Assembly: GCA_019658985.1 (NCBI GenBank)
Contig: JAIFWS010000026.1
Location: 1 to 12,139, forward strand
Reading direction: 5' to 3'
Length of the DNA: 12,139 bases
Source of the DNA: Candidatus Parcubacteria bacterium
GTDB lineage: Bacteria; Patescibacteriota; Minisyncoccia; Minisyncoccales; Staskawiczbacteraceae
Every line of letters starts with the position of its first letter. The stretch's first letter is position 1. Below the pieces are notes generated by a model. The model was not told the origin of the DNA, ran no database searches, and saw only the letters and a program-made list of their open reading frames with translations. Positions 1 to 5,527 of the stretch are shown piece by piece. The position numbers were made by a program, and so were the translations under genes.

Positions 1-633
1 ATGGCGGCCATGATCGATGAAATCAACCATACTCGCGCCGCCCACATCATCACTATTGAAGACCCGATAGAATATATTTATAGGAGCGATAAGGCGATCA
101 TCGACCAGCGCGAAGTGCTCACTGATACCATCGGCTTTTCCCAAGCGCTTAAATCAACCTTCCGGCAAAATCCGGACGTGATCATGGTGGGAGAAATGCG
201 CGATCTGGAAACCATTTCAACAACTATCACTGCCGCGGAAACCGGGCACTTGGTGTTTGCCACATTGCACACCAATTCAGCCGCCCAGTCGATCCATAGA
301 ATGGTGGACGTGTTCCCTGCCGAGCAGCAAAATCAGGTGCGCTTTCAGCTGGCCAGTTCTCTGCTGGGGGTTATTTCCCAAAGATTGATTCCAAGGATCA
401 GCGGCGGGTTCATTCCGGTCTGCGAGGTGATGATCTGCAACAACGCCGTTTCGAATTTGATCCGCGAAAACAAAAACCACGAGATACCATCGGTTATCGA
501 AACATCGTCCAAGGAGGGAATGGTTTCAATGAACCGGGCATTGTCGGATTTGGTGCGCCAGAAAGAAATTTCTTTAAAGAGCGCGATGGACTTTTCGGTA
601 AATCCGCTGGAATTGAAAAATCTGGTGATGTGA
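1..633 (+). CDS. pilT: Type IV pilus retraction ATPase PilT, 3' part (5' end outside window)
   Basis: PilT is the hexameric cytoplasmic ATPase that depolymerises type IV pili and drives twitching. The 210 codons present carry the PilT core: an Asp box (TIEDPIEY, residues 18-25), a Walker B region (VIMVGEMRD, 60-68), a His box (TLHTN, 88-92) and AVSNLIRE (149-156), which matches the AIRNLIRE signature that separates PilT from the extension ATPase PilB. Base 1 falls on an ATG, but this is an internal Met: in the family the Walker A motif GKSTT lies immediately before this AAMID segment. The gene is therefore truncated by the window edge, with probably about 130-150 N-terminal residues missing. 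The C-terminus is complete and ends in TGA. The pilC start follows after 69 bases. Identification is firm; only the upstream part is unknown. Confidence 0.95.
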   Translation: MAAMIDEINHTRAAHIITIEDPIEYIYRSDKAIIDQREVLTDTIGFSQALKSTFRQNPDVIMVGEMRDLETISTTITAAETGHLVFATLHTNSAAQSIHRMVDVFPAEQQNQVRFQLASSLLGVISQRLIPRISGGFIPVCEVMICNNAVSNLIRENKNHEIPSVIETSSKEGMVSMNRALSDLVRQKEISLKSAMDFSVNPLELKNLVM

Positions 634-684
634 TTAAATTCATATTCTTTATGAATTTAATCATCCTGAGCGAAGTCGAAGGAT
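631..684. repeat. Intergenic palindrome plus dispersed CCTGAGCGAAGTCGAAGG-type repeat
   Basis: Two elements fill the pilT-pilC gap. The first is a perfect inverted repeat, 631-643 with 651-663 (13 bp, TGATTAAATTCAT and its complement, 7-nt loop), which begins on the pilT stop codon. It is AT-rich and lacks a following T tract, so it is a poor intrinsic terminator. The second, 663-684, contains CCTGAGCGAAGTCGAAGG and is bounded by ATCCT/AGGAT. From memory, this short motif recurs in intergenic DNA of many unrelated bacterial genomes and metagenome contigs. Its function is unknown to me. Confidence 0.6.
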
Positions 685-689
685 AACTT

Positions 690-695
690 TATAAT
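690..695 (+). promoter_or_regulatory. Possible -10 element for a leaderless pilC transcript
   Basis: TATAAT lies 7 bases before the pilC ATG, so a transcript from it would begin at or next to the start codon. No -35 match exists at 16-18 bp (667-672 is TGAGCG). There is no Shine-Dalgarno sequence between this element and the ATG, which is compatible with leaderless translation. AT-rich DNA yields such hexamers by chance, so confidence is low. Confidence 0.3.
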
Positions 696-702
696 TATCT
701 GC

Positions 703-1458
703 ATGGCAAAGTTCAATTACAAAGCGCGAAATAAAGAAGGCAAGCTGGAGGCCGGCATTATCGAAGCTTCATCAAAAGATGCGGCCGCTGTTTTGCTGCA
801 AAAGTACAAGATGTTTGTTACGTCGCTGGAGGAGGTGGTGGAAACGACGCCATTATCGCAGATTTTAAACTGGGACTCCGGACTTTCCAAAAAAGAACTG
901 GCGATTTTTTCGCGCCAGCTGGCGGTGATGCTCCAATCGCGGGTGCCGGTGATCCAAAGTTTGGAAAGCCTTTCGAGCCAAACGAGAAAACCGAATTTCA
1001 GGAAAATAATCCTGGATGTGGCAAACCTGGTAGAAGAGGGAATCCCGCTATCGGAAGCCTTCGCCCGCCATTCAAGGGTGTTTGATAATTTTTATGTGAG
1101 CCTGGTAAAATCCGGGGAAATTTCCGGAAAAATTTCCGAGACGCTCTATTATATTTCAGACCATCTGGAGCGGGAGCACGACATTATCGCGCAGGTCCGC
1201 CAGGCGCTGGTCTATCCCATATTTACCCTCTCCGTATTATTCGTGGTTATCAATATAGTTATCATTTTCCTGCTGCCTAAGATCCAGGACCTCATCAGAG
1301 AATCCAATACCGCGCCTGACGCCTTTACCCTTTTCACCCTGGATTTTTATAGTTTCTTAGGAACATGGTGGTGGGTAGTCCTGCTGGTTTTTATGGCTTT
1401 GGTCATCGGGGTTATTTTTTATTTGAGGACCGGCCCTCGTTGCGGGGATCTCCATTAA
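703..1458 (+). pseudogene. pilC: Type IV pilus inner-membrane platform protein PilC, N-terminal fragment (frameshifted)
   Basis: PilC/GspF is the polytopic platform protein that couples the PilB/PilT motors to pilin assembly. This fragment opens with the family-typical MAKFNYKARNKEGK. It contains the first T2SSF domain (about residues 66-190, with SRQLAVMLQSRVPV and the conserved VKSGEISGKISETL), a first membrane segment (about 172-192) and a second (about 221-241). Homology stops near residue 243 (FYLRTG). The last few residues are out of frame and end at TAA 1456-1458. The remainder of the gene continues in another frame from about 1432 to 1810. The product as read would lack the second T2SSF domain and the last membrane segment, and is unlikely to work alone. 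No Shine-Dalgarno precedes the ATG. A real mutation and an assembly deletion both fit. Confidence 0.85.
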
Positions 1459-1810
1459 CCGGGCGCTGAAGATCACCCAGGATACAGTAAACAATAGCGT
1501 TTACAGAACGATGATCGGCGAAATAGAAAAAAGAGTTTCCGAAGGAGAGAAAATCAGTTCCGCGCTGGTGCAATATCCAAAGTATTTTCCCGCGTTTATG
1601 GTCCAGATGATCAAGGTCGGGGAGGAGACCGGGAAATTGGACAAAACATTATTGGAAGTAGTCAATTTTTACCAGAAAGAAGTGAAGGCCGCGATTGATT
1701 TATTCTTAACGTTGCTGGAGCCGATGTTGATCATTTTCTTGGGGCTTGTCGTGGGAGTGCTGGCGATTTCCGTCTTCGCTCCTTTATATGGAGCCCTGGG
1801 GAACATTTAA
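1427..1810 (+). pseudogene. pilC: PilC C-terminal fragment, +2 frame relative to the first part (first ATG at 1511)
   Basis: This frame is open from 1427, just after an in-frame TGA at 1424-1426. Recognisable PilC sequence begins about 1433 with ALVAGISINRALKITQ, before any start codon; the first ATG is at 1511. It holds most of the second T2SSF domain, including the motif VGEETGKLDKTLLEV, and the final membrane helix with LLEPMLIIFLGLVVG, ending GALGNI as intact family members do. The part normally found between membrane segment 2 and this domain is missing: about 35 residues containing a conserved LP..G and an aromatic/ARF..TL stretch. So the lesion is a deletion whose length is not a multiple of three, and a single-base slip cannot explain it. 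If translation started at 1511 a 99-residue protein would result, probably without function. Confidence 0.8.
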
Positions 1811-1984
1811 ATCCTGAACCGAAAATGCACTTCGAAAATATTTTCAGGTCTTTTCATAAAATTTGGCCTGCGGCTTTGTAAAAATATTGAGCCAGAAGCC
1901 TACGGCTATGCCTCAATATTTTTCCAAAGCCTCGCTCTCAAATTTTAAGAAAATACCTTGAAAGCATTTTCGATTCAGGATTTA
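1808..1984. repeat. 177-nt imperfect inverted repeat (large hairpin) between pilC and the pilin gene
   Basis: The two halves are near reverse complements. Paired blocks from outside in are 1808-1818 with 1974-1984 (11 bp), 1820-1828 with 1964-1972 (9 bp), 1839-1845 with 1949-1955, 1857-1865 with 1939-1947 (9 bp), 1872-1878 with 1925-1931, and 1880-1891 with 1912-1923 (12 bp). The apex is AGCC-TAC-GGCT (1897-1907). The outer arm begins exactly on the pilC stop codon TAA. No credible reading frame lies inside and no T run follows, so it is not a normal intrinsic terminator. It could be a MITE-like palindromic element, or an RNA structure that isolates the pilin transcript from pilC. Confidence 0.8.
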
Positions 1985-1985
1985 T

Positions 1986-1994
1986 TTATCCACA
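1986..1994 (+). promoter_or_regulatory. Perfect DnaA-box 9-mer upstream of the pilin promoter
   Basis: TTATCCACA matches the DnaA consensus exactly. It lies 9 bases upstream of the predicted -35 element of the pilin promoter. A single box is not an origin; DnaA binding here would be regulatory if real. The same 9-mer occurs again at 9744-9752. Confidence 0.35.
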
Positions 1995-2003
1995 GAAATC
2001 CTG

Positions 2004-2032
2004 TTGTGAATCCCCCTCGTAAATACTATAAT
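2004..2032 (+). promoter_or_regulatory. Sigma-70-type promoter of the major pilin gene
   Basis: TTGTGA (2004-2009) and TATAAT (2027-2032) are separated by 17 bp, giving four of six matches in the -35 and a perfect -10. Transcription would begin near 2039, leaving a 5' untranslated region of about 53 bases rich in A and T. With the terminator at 2536-2567 this defines a one-gene pilin transcript, as expected for the most abundant fibre subunit. Confidence 0.65.
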
Positions 2033-2091
2033 AATTGAGTAGTAAGTATTATTAAAAGGTCGATATTCTATTTTAAAATAAAAAACAAAAA

Positions 2092-2520
2092 ATGAAAAAG
2101 CAAAAAGGTTTTACGATTATCGAATTGTTAGTGGTTGTTGCCATTATTGCCGTGTTAACTGGCATCGTATTGGTTAACGTCACTTCTTACATCAATAAAG
2201 GGAAAGACGCCGCAGTACAGGGAAACTTGTCCAGCGTCTTAACGGATATGGCAGTATACTATGATACTAATGGAAATTATACTGCGGCTTGCGCTGATGC
2301 TTCCGTCGCCGCAGCCTTAGCTGCAGCCGATAGGGCATTTGACGGTAATGCCGTAGCTAACGAAGTGACTGACTGTAACGGAGCTGTCGCAGCATGGGCT
2401 GCTTGCGGACAGTTGAAAGTAACTGATTCCTATTTCTGCGTGGATTCTACAGGTACTAAGAAAAGTAACGCTACCCGGACTACATGTACTTCGCTATGGG
2501 CGGCTACTGTTTGTCCATAA
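2092..2520 (+). CDS. Major type IV pilin (PilA/GspG-like prepilin)
   Basis: This 142-residue prepilin has a five-residue basic leader plus Gly (MKKQKG) ahead of FTIIELLVVVAIIAVL. Cleavage after Gly6 gives a mature N-terminal Phe and a Glu at mature position 5, the standard class III signal for PilD processing and fibre assembly. The hydrophobic helix spans about residues 7-30, followed by an amphipathic stretch and a small Ala-rich globular domain. Six cysteines (67, 95, 105, 116, 132, 141) suggest up to three disulfides, more than the single pair usual in PilA. It has its own promoter (2004-2032) and terminator (2536-2567), so I infer it is the major subunit. It has no Shine-Dalgarno: the 20 bases before the ATG are almost all A and T. 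Which named pilin it is orthologous to cannot be settled by eye, so no symbol is given. Confidence 0.88.
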   Translation: MKKQKGFTIIELLVVVAIIAVLTGIVLVNVTSYINKGKDAAVQGNLSSVLTDMAVYYDTNGNYTAACADASVAAALAAADRAFDGNAVANEVTDCNGAVAAWAACGQLKVTDSYFCVDSTGTKKSNATRTTCTSLWAATVCP

Positions 2521-2535
2521 TGCTCATGAGTTAAT

Positions 2536-2567
2536 AAAAAACACCTCCTTTAAAAGAGGTGTTTTTT
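2536..2567 (+). terminator. Rho-independent terminator after the pilin gene
   Basis: A 12-bp perfect stem pairs AAAAAACACCTC (2536-2547) with GAGGTGTTTTTT (2556-2567) around an 8-nt loop, and ends in a run of T. The A run on the other side makes it potentially bidirectional. It begins 15 bases after the pilin stop and separates the pilin from pilD. Confidence 0.9.
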
Positions 2568-2596
2568 AATTCATGGAAAGATGATAAAATTAACGA

Positions 2597-3367
2597 ATGG
2601 TTGATATCCCTTTAATGTATCTTTTAATTTTCATTGCCGGTCTTTGTATTGGCAGTTTCTTAAATGTCGTGGTTTTGCGCCTGCAGAAAGAAGAAGATTT
2701 TGTCCGCGGCCGGTCGTATTGTCCGCATTGCAAGCATTCTTTGAAGTGGTTTGATTTGATTCCCGTGGTCAGTTTTTTAATGTTAAAAGGCACATGCCGG
2801 TATTGCGGCAAAAAAATATCGGTCCAGTATCCGCTTTTAGAACTGGCAACCGGGTGCATTTTTTTATTGGTATTCTTTTTCTCTCCGGCCAATACCATTT
2901 TTGACTTGGTATTTCTATTATATATCGCCGCCTCGCTGATCGTGATTTTTATGTATGACTTGAAGCACTACTTAATTCCCGATAAAGTCTTGTTCCCCGC
3001 GATCGCTGTGGCGTTTGCTTGCCGGCTATTGGATTTTAACTCTATTTTTACGTATGTATTGGCAGCTTTGGTCGCGGCCGGATTTTTCCTAGCCATCTTT
3101 TTGGCATCGAAAGGCAGGTGGATGGGGTTTGGAGATGTTAAGTTGGCGGTGCTTTTAGGATTGCTCTTGGGTTTTCCAGCCATTCTGCTCTGCTTATTTT
3201 TGTCATTCTTGTTTGGTGCTATAATAGGAACCGTATTGATAATTTCCAATAAAAAAGGGCTGAAGAGCGAGGTTCCGTTTGCGCCATTTTTAATCGCCGG
3301 TGCCTCCGTTACGCTTTTTTTCGGAGAAATAATTATTAACTGGTATTTGCATTTTTTGGTATTTTAA
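2597..3367 (+). CDS. pilD: Prepilin peptidase / N-methyltransferase PilD (A24A family)
   Basis: PilD is the inner-membrane aspartic protease that cuts prepilin leaders after Gly and N-methylates the new N-terminus. The 256-residue protein has the N-terminal methylase-type domain: GSFLNVVVLRL (19-29) and two zinc-binding CxxC pairs, CPHC (42-45) and CRYC (67-70). The peptidase half follows, with the two catalytic aspartates in MYDLKHYLIPD (Asp121) and GFGDVK (Asp180). About seven to eight hydrophobic segments are visible, and the length fits the bifunctional family. The start ATG is supported by the conserved N-terminus; no Shine-Dalgarno is present. TAAAAT at 2585-2590, 6 bases before the ATG, could be a -10 for a leaderless transcript. 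All five pilin-like proteins in this window are plausible substrates. Confidence 0.95.
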   Translation: MVDIPLMYLLIFIAGLCIGSFLNVVVLRLQKEEDFVRGRSYCPHCKHSLKWFDLIPVVSFLMLKGTCRYCGKKISVQYPLLELATGCIFLLVFFFSPANTIFDLVFLLYIAASLIVIFMYDLKHYLIPDKVLFPAIAVAFACRLLDFNSIFTYVLAALVAAGFFLAIFLASKGRWMGFGDVKLAVLLGLLLGFPAILLCLFLSFLFGAIIGTVLIISNKKGLKSEVPFAPFLIAGASVTLFFGEIIINWYLHFLVF

Positions 3368-3371
3368 ATTC

Positions 3372-3398
3372 ATGGAAAAAAGCAGGGGGTTTACCTAG
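3372..3398 (+). other. Nine-codon mini-ORF resembling a prepilin leader (MEKSRGFT-stop)
   Basis: Directly after pilD, ATG at 3372 opens MEKSRGFT followed by TAG. The peptide has the form of a prepilin leader and cleavage site (basic residues, then GFT) and stops where the hydrophobic helix should begin. It may be a vestige of a lost or recombined pilin gene, a regulatory leader peptide, or chance. Its last codons form the 5' arm of the inverted repeat at 3393-3499. Confidence 0.4.
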
Positions 3399-3499
3399 CA
3401 CCACTTTTTTGTATTAATCGTTGATCGCAGCTATGTTTTTTAAATATATTAACAATCTGAAAAGTAATTTCCGCATGCATGGGGAAAGTGGTGCTGGGT
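3393..3499 (+). repeat. Long-range inverted repeat spanning the FimT-like gene start
   Basis: Bases 3393-3407 pair with 3485-3499 over 15 positions: 11 perfect inner pairs (AGCACCACTTT with AAAGTGGTGCT), one T-G wobble, then three more pairs. The loop of about 77 bases contains all three possible starts of the next gene (TTG 3421, ATG 3433, ATG 3475). In RNA it could control ribosome access to them. The 5' arm overlaps the mini-ORF stop codon. Confidence 0.5.
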
Positions 3500-4035
3500 T
3501 TACGATTATCGAAGTACTGGTAGTAGCAGGGATTATTGTTGTTTTTTCCACCATTTTAATTTCTAATTTCCCGAAAGCCCGGTTGCAATTTTCTCTGTCG
3601 CGCGCGGCCCATAAGTTCGAGCAGGACTTGCGCAAAGCCCAGGGCTATTCTTTTGCATCCGCAAAGTACACGGATCCCGGAGGCAATCTGCAGGAGGTGG
3701 CGGGCTATGGCGTACACGTGGATACGCTGGATAATAAAAAATATATTATATATGCGGACGCGCCGCCGGGTAATCATCTCTATGATAATGAAGATTACAT
3801 AGTAAATACCATTGATCTGTCTATTATAGAACCCGGGGTGATCATTAAAGAGATCCGCACCATTGATGGTGTTGACGTAAGTATTAATTTTACTCCGCCA
3901 AACCCCATTACTACGATCAGTAATATTTCCGGCCAGCAATTAAGTAATGTTGATATTGTGTTTTCCCTGGAAAATGATGATTCAAAAACCAAAACAGTCT
4001 TTGTGAATGGCGCGGGATTAATAGAAATCAAGTGA
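3433..4035 (+). CDS. FimT/GspH-like minor prepilin
   Basis: This is a minor pilin of the kind that primes pilus assembly in the inner membrane. Numbered from ATG 3433, the leader ends at Gly22 and the mature protein begins FTIIEVLVVAGIIVVFSTIL, with Glu at mature position 5. Then comes RAAHKFEQDLRKAQGYSFAS, close to the FimT/GspH pattern of a helix of paired Arg/Ala before the beta domain. The C-terminus KTVFVNGAGLIEIK matches the final beta hairpin of GspH-type proteins. The start is uncertain: TTG 3421 adds four residues, while ATG 3475 gives the more typical eight-residue leader MHGESGAG. No candidate has a Shine-Dalgarno. It is the first gene of the four-gene minor pilin cluster and is separated from the next start by a single base. 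Confidence 0.82.
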   Translation: MFFKYINNLKSNFRMHGESGAGFTIIEVLVVAGIIVVFSTILISNFPKARLQFSLSRAAHKFEQDLRKAQGYSFASAKYTDPGGNLQEVAGYGVHVDTLDNKKYIIYADAPPGNHLYDNEDYIVNTIDLSIIEPGVIIKEIRTIDGVDVSINFTPPNPITTISNISGQQLSNVDIVFSLENDDSKTKTVFVNGAGLIEIK

Positions 4036-4036
4036 C

Positions 4037-5527
4037 ATGGATATAAAAAAGCGCACAGGGCAGGAAGGATTTACGATAGCGGAAATCGTTATTGCCCTTT
4101 CTATTTTGTCATTCGGGATTGTGCTGGTGTACGGCGCCTTCACCAATATCGTCGTGGTTACCGATAATATCCACTCGCGTTTTACCGCCGCCTACCTTGC
4201 CCAGGAGGGGCTCGAGATCATGCGGAATTTGCGCGATAATAATTTTATCGAAGGGGGTTCTTCGGCCGGCGGTTCAGGTCCTTCTTGGACAGAGACCCAG
4301 CCGGCTGGAGACGTGGACCTTGGATGGGTGGCAGTAACCTCTAGTTCTAACGGAGCTTATTTAATGATCGGGGGAGGAAGCGGCGACCGTTTATATATTT
4401 CTTCCGACTCCAGCCAGTCGTGGCAAGAAACCCAGCCAGCAGGCGATATTGGTGGTAGTTGGTATGCGGCGGCATCAAACTCAGATGGCTCCCACTTGAT
4501 AGTAGGAAACTATGGCAGCCGCTTATATGTTTCTTCTGACTCCGGACAGTCATGGCAGGAAACCCGGCCGGCGGGTGATATTGGCAAAAGTTGGAGGACG
4601 GCAGCTTCCAGCTCTGACGGTTCCCATCTGGTTGCGGGAGTTATTGGGGGACGCTTGTATGTTTCTTCCGATTATGGAGAAACATGGCAGGAAACCCGGC
4701 CGGCAGGAAACACTGACGAGTGGTGGGTGAGCGTATCTTCCAGTTCCGATGGCTCCCATTTAATTGCCGGCACTGGTAACTCCGGCCGATTGTATATTTC
4801 TTCTAACTACGGGCAATCATGGCAGGAGGCCCAGCCGGCGGGGAATGTTAACAGAGATTGGTACTCGACAGCCTCCAGTTCTGACGGTTCCCATCTGGTT
4901 GCGGGAGTTGGCGGAGGCCGTTTGTATGTTTCTTCCGACTACGGGCAATCATGGCAGGAAACCCGGCCAGCGGGAGATGTCGACAGAAATTGGTTTAATG
5001 CATCTTCTAATTCCAGCGGTTCGCGGTTAATTGTTGGCGCGAGCGCCGGCCGCTTATATATTTCATCTAATTATGGACAGTCATGGCAGGAAACCCGGCC
5101 AGCAGGCGATGCTAACGGAAATTGGGCCCTGGTAACCATCAGCTCTAATGGATCAAGATTAATAGCCGCCAGTTCCACGGGCCGGGTATATGTCGCTGAT
5201 TTTAAAAGTGGTAGCGTCGGCGACGGGACTTCGTGGAGAGAAGGCCTTTCAGGCAGCCCATGCGATGCCGGATGCATGGTTGATTACACTACGCGCGACT
5301 CGACAGGCCTCCTTCCGTGGGATGAATCTCATTTAGGGATTGATGACCAGGGTTTTTATAGCTATGGGCAGGAGGCAGGATCCACGATATTTAAGCGGAA
5401 AATCGTCATTACTCCGGTTGCGGGACTGGAAACGGAGGCGATGAACGTTTCGGTTACGGTGTACTGGGATTACAACGGAAAATCATATTCATTCCAAGCC
5501 AATGAAAATCTCTATAACTGGTACTAA
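4037..5527 (+). CDS. PilV-like minor prepilin with inserted seven-repeat Asp-box beta-propeller (putative pilus-tip adhesin)
   Basis: The leader ends at Gly11 and is followed by FTIAEIVIALSILSFGIVLV, with Glu at mature position 5. Then comes AAYLAQEGLEIMRNLRDNNF (51-70), a signature of PilV-like minor pilins. The C-terminal part from about residue 398 (SWREGL to LYNW, with a C409/C413 pair) reads as the usual beta domain of these pilins. Between them, residues 84-394 hold seven tandem repeats of 44-45 residues, each beginning W-x-E-[TA]-[QR]-P-A-G and ending G-x-RLY[IV]SS[DN]xxxxW. The ends carry Asp-box (BNR) motifs such as SSDYGQSW. Seven such repeats suggest a seven-bladed propeller of the sialidase/BNR fold. 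PilV-like proteins are normally roughly 150-200 residues; this one is 496. The next gene overlaps its end by 26 bases. I infer a role in attachment; the ligand is unknown. Confidence 0.85.
   Translation: MDIKKRTGQEGFTIAEIVIALSILSFGIVLVYGAFTNIVVVTDNIHSRFTAAYLAQEGLEIMRNLRDNNFIEGGSSAGGSGPSWTETQPAGDVDLGWVAVTSSSNGAYLMIGGGSGDRLYISSDSSQSWQETQPAGDIGGSWYAAASNSDGSHLIVGNYGSRLYVSSDSGQSWQETRPAGDIGKSWRTAASSSDGSHLVAGVIGGRLYVSSDYGETWQETRPAGNTDEWWVSVSSSSDGSHLIAGTGNSGRLYISSNYGQSWQEAQPAGNVNRDWYSTASSSDGSHLVAGVGGGRLYVSSDYGQSWQETRPAGDVDRNWFNASSNSSGSRLIVGASAGRLYISSNYGQSWQETRPAGDANGNWALVTISSNGSRLIAASSTGRVYVADFKSGSVGDGTSWREGLSGSPCDAGCMVDYTTRDSTGLLPWDESHLGIDDQGFYSYGQEAGSTIFKRKIVITPVAGLETEAMNVSVTVYWDYNGKSYSFQANENLYNWY
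4286..5218 (+). repeat. Seven in-frame tandem repeats of 132-135 bp (Asp-box blades)
   Basis: Repeats start at the Trp codons for residues 84, 129, 173, 217, 262, 306 and 350, with spacings of 45, 44, 44, 45, 44 and 44. Asp-box acidic or amide residues are D124, D168, D212, N257, D301 and N345; the seventh repeat runs into a degenerate VYVADF. Repeats 3 and 5 share 30 identical bases (4613-4642 and 4880-4909, offset 267 = two repeats). Confidence 0.92.

Noticed and set aside
1..3. ATG at base 1 as the true start of pilT
   Set aside because: The protein begins in the middle of the conserved ATPase core, just after where the Walker A motif must lie, so the gene is cut by the window edge.
631..663. 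Palindrome after pilT read as an intrinsic terminator
   Set aside because: The stem has almost no GC and no T tract follows it. It stays in the annotation as a repeat, not a terminator.
2568..3378. 12-base direct repeat AATTCATGGAAA on both sides of pilD (2568-2579 and 3367-3378)
   Set aside because: A few identical 12-mer pairs are expected by chance in a window this size, and there is no sign of transposase or target duplication. The position is neat but the evidence is too weak.
3393..3499. Inverted repeat as the ends of an invertible DNA switch
   Set aside because: Inversion would keep the TAG after the mini-ORF and would not create a new fused reading frame; no recombinase gene is present in the window. 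An RNA hairpin is the simpler reading.
4347..5277. Several alternative-frame ORFs in the repeat region of the PilV-like gene
   Set aside because: They arise from the 132-135-bp tandem repeats being open in more than one frame; only the frame from 4037 joins pilin N- and C-terminal ends.
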